A stretch of 64,000 nt of DNA from Paramacrobiotus metropolitanus (lineage: Eukaryota; Tardigrada; Eutardigrada; Parachela; Macrobiotidae), in the NCBI RefSeq assembly GCF_019649055.1, contig NW_026570319.1:248001-312000 (forward strand). The letters run 5' to 3'. The translations under genes and the position numbers were made by a program. Below, piece by piece: positions 35,483-44,078 of the stretch; the first letter of the stretch is position 1, and each line of letters opens with the position of its first letter. A model generated the notes under the pieces. The model searched no databases and was not told the DNA's origin. It saw only the letters and a program-made list of their open reading frames with translations.

Positions 35483-36207
35483 TTATAACAGGAAAATTTC
35501 TCTTAAGTTGTCCGTTACATCCATAGTTCCAAAAACGGACACCGCATTTTCCCGCTGAATTTCGATAGACAGACGCTGGCGTAGAAATTCATGTGATCGA
35601 GGTTCACCAGTGTGCTGCTGCAGTCGCTTGCCGATTTCCTTCACTAGAGCGGATGCCGACTTGCCCCATGGTCCGAGTGTTTCGAAGGCTAGCGGCGCGA
35701 AAATGTATCTGCCATCGAGGTATGCGTACAGATTGGTCTTCCTGTCTTCGGCTTGGGCAGCGGCGGATCCCGCGGATGCCGAAGTGGGCTTGATATGCGA
35801 TGGGGCGACAGTGTCGACGCAAGTGACGTCCCAGGCTAAACACATGCCACGTTTCCAGGCGAACGTCGTGCACCCGTCCGGGCGACGATCGGACGTGTGG
35901 GATGTGCCGCGGGGCTCGAGCTTCGCTGGGATACCCGCCGAAACTAATGATCGGCAGACATTACTGTTTAGCCCGCCATGGCGAGCGTGTCTACCGGCGG
36001 AGTAGGAGCATGACAGTCCGTGGTGGCCATAAACGTCGCCTGGTTTGCGGCATTTTGCACACGAGTGTGCTTCACAGAGTACTGCGCCCAGCCTTAGACC
36101 GACTGAAATCTTTAATGTATCGTCATCGAGGAGGTTTCCAATGTGTGCCGAAGGCAGCGCATTTAACCAGATGCCGGCTTAGACTGAGCAAGGAGACGAG
36201 CTGTTAA
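35483..36207 (-). mobile_element. 5'-truncated non-LTR retrotransposon, copy B (C-terminal part)
   Basis: Minus strand, same protein as copy A at 28.96-30.21 kb. A start remnant with WLNALP and VGLRLGAVLCEAHSCAKC (one-base slip near 36165) is followed by GHHGLSCSYSAGRHARHGGL and AGIPAKLEPRGTSHTSDRRP. Then an intact WDVTCVDTVAPSHIKP runs to 35483, ending TMDVTDNLREIFLL. Here the Trp that is a stop in copy A is present. Only the last roughly 240 codons remain. It is inserted within a type-2 module, whose sequence resumes near 36.26 kb. Confidence 0.8.
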
Positions 36208-37287
36208 TTTCATCGTCACGAAAAACGTCCAGCAATGTTGACAGTGACGCATTGCATAGCGGTAGGTCCCATGATCTCTGAGACTTTTGGAAGTTGAGTT
36301 CGGGGGGATCTGTCTGACCACTCTTCGTATAGCAAAGAATCGTATACTTGATTCTTTACTTTTTACCTTATGTTTTTGCTTGCCGTTTACTATATATCCT
36401 CGAGTAACTGTTTGCTCAGTTGAAGTACAGCGGGACTTTCGGTGCGCCGATCGTTCAAAAATCGGATAAATATTTCCAATGACAATCTTAATGAGTACAT
36501 ACTACAATACAATCGCCTTGTTCCATCAAGACAACAATAAAAGATCGTGAGGAATCATCATGCAGGCTAGCGGAAGCAGCGCGACTCAATGACCGCAGAT
36601 AAATCGCAAAATATCTGTATATAACCTCATGCATTTTTTGGCAAAGCATTTTTCTGAGAAATATCGATTTTTGCAATTCAATATTTTGTTTTCCTGAAAA
36701 CATTTCTGCTAATAATTTATTCTGCAATGGCCAATTCAGATAACAATGAGCTTGCGCAGGTAGAACAACCTACTTAAAATGATTCAAAATTTCTCTTAAA
36801 GTTTCTTTTACACTCTTGGCGGTGGAAATTTGTTTCTTAAACTATGGGTACTTTAGAAGTTTTTGACTAAACTTTTCGTCTCTTCCTAAATACGTATAAC
36901 ATAAAAACTAATTTCTTTACTCCAAAATTGCGGGTTTTGTCCAAAATCCATATTATTGTAAAAGCGCCCGCAATGGGAACAAAGTCGAAGTACGGGATGG
37001 TCATGTACTCTGTAGATTGCAGAATTCTGTTAATCCACTCAATAAGCCAACACCGCCAATTGTTAAATGTTCGAAATTATACATTAATAAAGCACTGTGC
37101 ACAAGAAATCAACAGCCACAGTGTGACACTGGTTTGGCTAAATACATTAACATTGTAAACAGTATTAATCGTATTCATTTGCTGTATATGAGCATAAATT
37201 CCACAGAAAAACTTGAAAGGAGGAATAAGTGGAGGCCAACGTTTGATTCCGGTAGAGCGGTTCTCCATCCTCCGCAATTTCTTCATA

Positions 37288-37334
37288 CCCCAACCGAAAA
37301 TTGCAGTCAGTCGACTGCATTATTGCCGGTTGGA
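37288..37334 (+). repeat. dispersed palindromic core, copy 13 (type-1 flank)
   Basis: CCCCAACCGAAAATTGCAGT then CAGTCGACTGCATTATTG and CCGGTTGGAG: the arm change (A for T at one base) is compensated on the other side (CAACCG/CGGTTG), keeping the stem paired. Partner 10638-10685. Confidence 0.85.
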
Positions 37335-37954
37335 GAATGCCGAAATGCAGGCGCATCAAATGGGCCGATGTCCAATCCGGCATGCACAGCGCTTATTTTC
37401 TTAATTAATTTTGGCACGCATGATGCTCTCTGTTGATAAATGCTAAGTTTAAATAAATTCTATATGGGACTGATAACAGAAGGATTCGGTTGCGCATTCA
37501 CGCAGTGGAAATCCTTCAGATTCCGATCCTTCGCGTAACATATATGATAGTTCGACGGTAGTATAGTGCGGATTAAGGCTTAAATATAATGTGCAGAAAT
37601 GCAACCAACAAACACTTCGTTAGCAATCAGACAGGCGAAAGCAACTACAGTTGTGTAAAATAATAGATTCCATCGTATGTTCGGCACCGACTCAAAAATG
37701 GTGGCCGACATATTCTCGGTACAGTAGTGTCAGAGATGGCAGCCTGCGCCGGGTGCGTACGGTCCACACAGGACGTACTTGCACCCATTGCATGCCGCTA
37801 TCGCCTCTCTTGCCGTACGTACGTGTGCTGCTGCTGCACTGACTCATCCGCTGAAGCGGATATACGCAGCGCACACACTGAGCAGTACTTGCTCTCTCGT
37901 TCCTCTTTCGCAGTACTACTCAGCGTTCATACGCTCGCGTTGGATTGAGTCCAG

Positions 37955-38545
37955 TCTGCGGAGGTCGGTTATCCATTCTTCTTGATGGTCGACCTCCGAA
38001 GGTCGGATGAACTGTGTTTTCATCCGTTCAAAAGCTGAAATTTTTCGCTAGGAAGTCGCCATCCGACTTCTGATCACATTTCCGATTTGTTGTCGTATAC
38101 TTCCGACCTCCGACTTGAGGTCGGTTATCCATGTTGATTTTCCGAGGTCGGTTATGTCCGACTTCCCAAGGTCGGATGAACCGTGTTTCCATCCGTCCAA
38201 AAGCTGAATTCTTCCGCTGGGAGGTCGACGTCCGTCTTCTGGATGTTTCGCCGACTTGTTGTCGCGTTTTTCCGACCTCCGTTTGGTCACTTCCGACCTC
38301 CGACTTGAGGTCGGTTATGCATACCGGTATTCCGAGGTCGGTTATAGTCGACCTCCGAAGGTCGGATGAACTGTGTTTTCATCCGTCCCAAAACTGGATT
38401 CTTCCGTTAGGGGGTCGGTATCCGACTTGCAGTTGCATTTGACGACTTGTTGTCGCATCCTTCCGACCTCTGGTCGGTCACTTCCGACCTCAGACTTGAG
38501 GTCGGTTAGGCATTCTGCTTGATGATCGACCTAGACGACTTATTC
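37955..38545. repeat. tandem repeat of 170-190-bp units in the 3' region of the Gypsy-like element
   Basis: The landmark AAGGTCGGATGAAC(T/C)GTGTT recurs at 37999, 38168 and 38358, each preceded by GAGGTCGGTTA and followed by a CATCCGT(C/T)C segment and a CGACTTGTTGTCGC-like segment. A fourth partial unit ends near 38540 (GAGGTCGGTTAGGCATTCTG). Units contain internal inverted GACCTC/GAGGTC pairs. Confidence 0.85.
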
Positions 38546-39639
38546 CTTTTCGCCCATGTGGGGCTAGTCGGCACTCGTCAAAACGGCTTGATCCTGGGAG
38601 TTCTGTGCGTCCGTCCTCATGGTCGACTTCTGTTGATCGTTATGGTCGACCTGTGTGGTCGGCCATAATATAGACTTCTCTGGTCGGCTGCCGTGTATCT
38701 AGTGGATCTGTGTGGTCGGCTAAGGTAGCAAGTTGGTTCTGCAATCTGCCTGATTACAAATCCGTTCTGGATGTGGTAAGTTTTTCAGAACCGACCTTTA
38801 TGGTCGGTTTGCACAACCGACCTTTGTGGTCGGTTAGTGCGGCAGTATTCGCAATGTCTCCATTTCATGGGCAAAGTACGAGGCCGATCTTTATGGTCGA
38901 CTCAAGTACTTATAGTCGATTCCGAGACTTTTCTGCGCTGTTGGCGGGTTGGCCGAGGGATATCCGCTGTTTACACTGATGAAGGCTGCTCGGCTACCCG
39001 TTCCAAGGTGGGCAACGGGTGCTTGGCAAGCGTAATCCTCTCGGTCTCTGCTCCGGAGTCGGTTGGCCGGAGTAATCTTCATAGCTGACCGTGGTTAACG
39101 GCGTGGTCTGTACCATGTAACTACGTGATCAGCTCATTGTAACGCGGATTGGGGCTTCTGTTGGCTCCGATGGTCGCAGAACGTGGTTGATCTGCTATAT
39201 TAGCAGATGTAATTGCGATCTGCAAGTGCCATACTGGGGAACTGGGGTCGGTTGCCCAGCTCGTTCCAGGGGATTCCTTGGGGGACGTACCGGTACGGTG
39301 AAAGAACCGAAATACCCAGGTCTGACCACACGTTTCCGGGTCTGACCAAAGAATCCGGCAAACTGGTGTAGTCGGCGCCACTGGCATAGTCGTCGTTGAT
39401 TTCCGCTGTTTACGTGGTTGATTGGTTTCTATAAAGAGAACAAAAGAAGGTGTTTTTCCGTTCTGAAGTCGTTTCTCGACTGTGCTGTTTCTCGGCTAAG
39501 CTGTTTCTCAGCTAGGTCAATTTTCGACCGTGCCGTTTCTCGGAGTAAAGTCCCCTTGGGTGTTCCAGGTCGAGATCAGGTTCCAGTGTGGGAACCTGAT
39601 CCTATCCCAAGTTCACAGGGACCGGCGGGGCCGCTATAA
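38546..39639 (-). other. 3' untranslated region of the Gypsy-like element
   Basis: No ORF. The first half still carries scattered GGTCGG/GGTCGAC words (38540-38900); the rest is less regular. A small palindrome, ATCTGCTATATTAGCAGAT, lies at about 39189-39207, and a stronger hairpin near the last coding stop is listed separately. Confidence 0.5.
39556..39615. repeat. nested hairpin just 3' of the last pol ORF
   Basis: GATCAGGTTCC...GGAACCTGATC (39574-39602), with an outer pair CTTGGG...CCCAAG, lies 25-85 nt beyond the stop codon of the minus-strand ORF ending at 39640. It could structure the end of the element RNA; no function can be assigned. Confidence 0.7.
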
Positions 39640-40512
39640 CTAAGTCTGTCCGGTTTTGGCTGCAGTTTTAGGTGTCTTGGGTTTTGCTGTTTTGACTGGT
39701 TTCTCCGAGTCTGCCCGTCCTTCCGATATTCGCTCGAGGATTTCTTTATGGGCTTCGTCTTTAGCGACTTCAGTTTCCTCCAGCATCTGTTGTGCCGTCA
39801 GCTTCGGTTTCTTAGCTGTCCCATACTTCCGTTTCGGCTTGGTCGGTTCGACTGCCTGGTCAGCTGCTGCGACTTCTTTAGTCGGCGCCGATGTGTTGGG
39901 TATGTCGACCTTCCGTTTAGTGTACTTCCGCTTTGGCTTAGTCGGTTGGACTGCTGAGTCGGCTACAACGACCTCTGTGGTCGGTGCCGACGAATCGGCT
40001 TTCTTAACCGTCCTCTTCTTCCGAGCTGGCTTTGTCACCGGCTTCGGTTCTTCCGTAGGTTGGTTGGCTGGCTGGACCGGCGTCTCCGACATGTTGTCCG
40101 ACTACTTCGGTTTTTCCGTGGTCGGCTGAGCTTTGTTCTCAGCTTCTTCCGAGGTCGGTGCTGGTTCAGCTGCTATAACATCTTGCTTTTGAAGTTCCTT
40201 CAGTGCTGGTGTCTCGAAGTCGGTCGGAGGTTTCTTCCGAGGTCGACCTCGTTTCTTTTTCACCGTCGGTTCGGCTTTATCCGCGTCTTTGGTCGGATCC
40301 GAGAGTTTTCCAACGGTTTCGTCTGATTTCTTCTTCGGCTTCCGAGTAGCTTTCCCTTCTGTAGGGTCGGTTACTGGGACAGTTGACCGAGTTGCTGGTC
40401 GACTTGTCTCGACTCGGCAATGTTTTACTCGGTCGACGGCTACCGTATCTTCACGTCCGTCTTCGCATCGAAGGAGCAAGTTATTTGGGCCAACGTAGTT
40501 GATGACCGTCAA
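39640..40512 (-). pseudogene. integrase C-terminus with AT-hook and basic repeat tail
   Basis: One frame with a single TAG at 40102-40104. It opens with YVGPNNLLLRCEDGREDTVA followed by VDRVKHC, a small beta-type end domain as in Gypsy integrases. Then come a K/P/T-rich linker and KKKRGRPRKKP (about 40230-40260), a textbook AT-hook (RGRP between basic residues). After the TAG the same frame gives MSETPVQPANQPTEEPKPV. Two imperfect repeats of about 30 residues follow (TEVVVADSAVQPTKPKRKYT and KEVAAADQAVEPTKPKRKYG), ending KTAAKTGQT. Whether the TAG separates a real small basic protein or is a nonsense mutation is undecided. A DNA-binding role in targeting integration is a plausible inference. 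Confidence 0.65.
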
Positions 40513-42010
40513 ACTCCGTTGTAGCGTTCCTTCCGAGTTGGATCCTTGGTCGGAAATTCCACCGTTACCTTATCCCTCGTCGGATTCGACTTTTTCTTGT
40601 TATAGTGCTCGGCATTTCGTTCGAACGCTTCATCAATGTTGATGCGGGCAATCTCGTGCGAGCGTTGAAGTCGTTCTTTAATCCGTCGGATGTAGTGTTC
40701 CTTATCCGTAAAGGTTTCCGGTGTATTCGTTCCGGCCACTATGTCCTGTGGCATGGTCATTTCTTGACCGTACAGCATGTAAAATGAAGAGAACTTAGTC
40801 GCGGCATGGACGGCTCGGTTCATTCCGCAGACGACATAATCCAAGGCTCTGTGCCATCGGTGTCCGTCTTTCACGTCGCAGAACTTCCTCATTCCGTCCC
40901 AAATCGTCTGCATTTGCCGTTCAACTTGTCCTTGTCCTTCCGGATGATGGGCAGTTTCAAGTGTGTGTGTTAGATGCCGAAAAACCGTGCGACCTTAGCG
41001 AACGTCTTCACCGTGAAGTGAGTCCCTCTGTCCGAGTGGATGAAGGTCGGCATTCCGTATTTCAATAGGACGTCCTTGACGAAGAACCTTTCGAATTCTC
41101 TCGCGGTGTTCGTCTTTGTTGCCCGGGCTACGGTGAACTTCGTCAGCTGGTCAGTTACCACTGCGATATACTGGTATCCCTTCGTCTCCGTCCGAGGAAG
41201 GGGACCTTTGAAGTCCGCATATATGCGATACCAAGCTTCACCGACCTCCGTCTTTTGGAGTTTACCCGGTGGTGGACATCGTTGCTTGTTCGTCATGATG
41301 CACTGTCGGCATTTCTCGATGTAGGCAATGGCGTTGCTATTCATCCTTATCCAGTAATAGCGTAACTTCAATGCTTCGATCGTTTTCTCCCGTCCGAAGG
41401 GGTTTCCGGTTTTTCCGTCGTGGAGTGATCGGATAATTTGATTGCGCATAAAGAGTGGTACGACGAAGCAACGCTCCAACTTTGTGTTGATCGTCTTCAG
41501 TCTGTACAGTACTCCTTGCGCCATCTGGTAGTGTTCCAGATGTTTCGACTTATGGTCGAGTTTCTCTGGATTCTCCAGTTCATCAATGATTTTACGTAGC
41601 TGCGGGTCACGCAACTGCGCTTTCTGAAGTTCCACGTTCGGTTCGGGTGGAGGTGGGAGTGTCTCTTCAACTTCCAGCTCGTCGTCTTCCGCCGTGTTGA
41701 CGGTCCGAATGGTCAGTTCCGGCGTCTCCGGTGCTGGTATGTTAATAACTCGGACCTCTGCGGTACTCAAGTCATCCCAGTCAGTTATGACGTTGCATCC
41801 AAGGAGAACCGGTGGAAGGGGGATCCTTGGTGGTTCCTTTAGATCCTTCTTCCTCTTCTTCGAGGCGTTCGCCTTCAGGCGTCTAAGAATCCGTACTGTA
41901 CAGACCTTAACTTCGTCCTTAAAGTCCTCGAAGTTGGGGATTTGGTCCAACTCTTCGTGTGGATCTTTGTCGTCACTACGCTCGAGCGGCCATCTCGACA
42001 GGGCATCCGC
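40509..42010 (-). pseudogene. integrase core of the Gypsy-like element
   Basis: From about 42010 the frame reads ALSRWPLERSDDKDPHEELD, a long linker, then the zinc-binding N-domain (SLHDGKTGNPFGREKT ... EKCRQC; the second His of HHCC appears replaced by Asn). The core has Asp in YADFKGPLP and Asp in FIHSDRGTHF. A one-base break at about 40965 follows FFGI; the other frame continues HTLETAHHPEGQGQVERQMQ with the catalytic Glu (VERQ). The end reads KFSSFYMLYGQEMTMPQD and breaks again near 40511 into the C-terminal frame. The D, D and E residues all survive, but no single ORF encodes them. Confidence 0.8.
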
Positions 42011-43672
42011 ATTGTCGCAGAAACGCCTGGCTTATACTCGATGGTTATGTCCCGTCCTTGTAAAGCCAGTGCCCATCTCGTTAGTTGAGGGTTGATGCCG
42101 GGTCGGTTCGACTCGCATCGGAGCAGCTTCTGCAATGCTCGATGGTCCGTTCGTATGGTGAATGGTCCATGGTCGATAAAGTGCTTGAATTTCTGCACCG
42201 CCTATACCACGGCCAAGCATTCCCATTCGGTAACTCCATAGTTGAGTTCCGGTCCTCGTAGGACTCTGCTGGCGTAGGCAATTGGATGATCGTGTTGTGA
42301 GATCACCGCGCCAAGTCCGGCTCCGCTTGCGTCACATTCGATGACGGTCTTCTTAGTTGGGTCGAACTTCGCCAGTACGGGTGCTTCTGTTAGCGCTTTC
42401 TTGATGTCGTTGAACTCTGCCGTATGGGCTTCCGTCCAATCAAGCTTTAAGTTCTTGTCCTTCCTTAGGAGCTCATACATTTTTGAAGTCTTCTGAGCGT
42501 ATCCTCGGATGAACTTACGGTAGTAGTTGGCCAGTCCGAGGAACGACCTGAGTTGCCGTTCGGTTTCTCGGGCAGCTTTGTTCTGCAATACAGGCCACTT
42601 TCTCGTCATCGGTCTGGACTCCGTTCTTGCTAAGTACGTGTCCAAGAAACAGCAATCTGTCCGTTCCGATCTCACATTTGGAGGGTTTGACCGTCAATCC
42701 AGCATCGCGGAGGCATTCGAGAGTTGCCCGGAAAGCCTCGAGGAAGTCTTCGAACGTTTTGCCGAAGAAGATGATGTCGTCGATGTAGGCGAACACACCC
42801 TTCTTCTGAGCTGATGCTGTTATCTTATCCATATGCATTTGGAAAGTTGCTGGTCCGTTGCAGACTCCAAACGGCATACGGTTGAATCTCCACATACCTT
42901 CGGGTGTTACGAAGGTCGTGTAGTCCTTGGATTGTTCGTCCATTGGAATTTGCCAAAAGCCGGACTGGCAGTCTACCTTGCCGTAGTACTCCATTCCGGC
43001 GCATCGGTCCAGGAGCTCGTCCGGGTTCGGGAGTGGGTAGTTGTTTTTCTTCGTGACGGCATTCAACTTGATATAGTTGATGCAGAAGCGTGTTCCTACC
43101 GTGCCGTCTCCGTTCCGTTTCGCGGCTAAGACGACGGGGAAGCTCCATGCTGCCGATGACGGTTCGATGACTCCTTGGTCGAGCATCTCTTGCACGTGTT
43201 TCTGGATGAACTCACGTCCCTTCCAACTTGTCCTGGTGGGGTTCATCTTAATCGGCTGTGCGCCTTGGACATCAATGGTATGGGTTACCCCTTTGACGTC
43301 TCCATAAGGTTTCTTGGAGGTCGGAAATACGGTCCGGTAATCCCATGCAACTGCCTTCAGTTTAGCTAGTTGCTCATCGGTTAAGTTTTTACCGAAGTTC
43401 ATGGAGTCGATGATTCTCTTTCGCTCCTCTTGGGATTCCGCGTCTTCCTGTTCGGCTTCAGCCGTGTTGACTCGTGCTTTTTCGACCTTCTGGTCGTCCG
43501 TCATCATGGTGAATGGTTCGGCTCGGCCCATCTGTGCACCTTTGCGTAAGGTGACTTGCCAATGAGTGTGGTTAGCCACCATGACGGTGAATCGTTTCCC
43601 GTCATGTTTAGTTACGCCGTCCATGAATTCGATTCCGTCTCGTTTGGGGTCGGATTCGCCGACGTACATCAA
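41990..43672 (-). pseudogene. reverse transcriptase and RNase H of the Gypsy-like element
   Basis: RT (43672-42515) shows VTHTIDVQGAQPIKMNPTRT, RFCINYIKLNAVTKKNNYPL, KVDCQSGFWQIPMDE with the first Asp, MPFGVCNGPATFQ and FAYIDDIIFFGKTFE with YIDD intact. Near 42580 the reading changes frame into LRSFLGLANYYRKFIRGYAQ (thumb/connection). RNase H follows with ECDASGAGLGAVISQHDHPI, LNYGVTEWECLAVV, and a TAG at 42202-42204 where Trp is expected, then KFKHFIDHGPFTIRTDHRAL with its Asp. Another one-base change near 42010 joins to the integrase frame. Catalytic residues are retained; breaks make it inactive as written. Confidence 0.85.
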
Positions 43673-44078
43673 TCAATTTTTGGTCCTTGGATACCGGTAC
43701 GTCCAGGACAACTTCTACCATGGTTACGGCTCGAGGGATGAGTTTGACTTTCCGTTGAGATCGAACTCCTGTTGCCTCGAAAATTTCGAACTGAGGTTTT
43801 GGCTTCACTTCTCGTGTGTGGGGCCATGTCTTCGCCACTCTGTGTGGGAGTTCCCATTCAAAAAATTCGTTGTTGATTTCCGGTTCGAAGACATCGGCGT
43901 ATTGCATATGGCCAAGTCGTACGCCTTTCTTCAGCACTTTCGTTTGGTGAGTCATATTATGAATGTTTATCCAGGCCGTATCGACTTGAGGTCGGATGTC
44001 GATCTTAGCTTCAATCGGCCGAATAGGTCGGACTACCCGTTGTAGGGTAGAGAAGTAAATGCGTCTTCTCGGATCCAT
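43608..44078 (-). CDS. pol N-terminal connector ORF (between protease/linker and RT)
   Basis: A 156-codon frame starting MDPRRRIYFSTLQRVVRPI, overlapping the end of the preceding long ORF by 46 nt in the -1 frame and running 65 nt into the RT ORF in another frame. The content (KKGVRLGHMQYADVFEPEIN and VKLIPRAVTMVEVVLDVPVS) is like the segment that precedes RT in Gypsy Pol. The upstream overlap has the geometry of a -1 translational frameshift, but no canonical X-XXY-YYZ heptamer is evident. The downstream change near AAAAATTGATTGATG at about 43670 looks like an indel. Confidence 0.5.
   Translation of the reverse strand: MDPRRRIYFSTLQRVVRPIRPIEAKIDIRPQVDTAWINIHNMTHQTKVLKKGVRLGHMQYADVFEPEINNEFFEWELPHRVAKTWPHTREVKPKPQFEIFEATGVRSQRKVKLIPRAVTMVEVVLDVPVSKDQKLIDVRRRIRPQTRRNRIHGRRN

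Larger units (their letters stand above)
25300..37720 (-). repeat. right arm of the giant imperfect inverted repeat
   Basis: Inverted partner of the left arm, lengthened by later insertions: a non-LTR retroelement copy (about 28.96-30.21 kb) with adjoining repeats to 30.73, a TTAA foldback element (32613-33300), and 3.0 kb at 33.78-36.78 that includes another module copy with a second retroelement fragment. The match ends near 37720, about 200 bp before the Gypsy-like element. Confidence 0.8.

Noticed and set aside
39656-40129. 157-codon plus-strand ORF over the integrase tail
   Set aside because: Antisense shadow of the basic tail; the minus-strand reading has the AT-hook and in-phase continuity with integrase.
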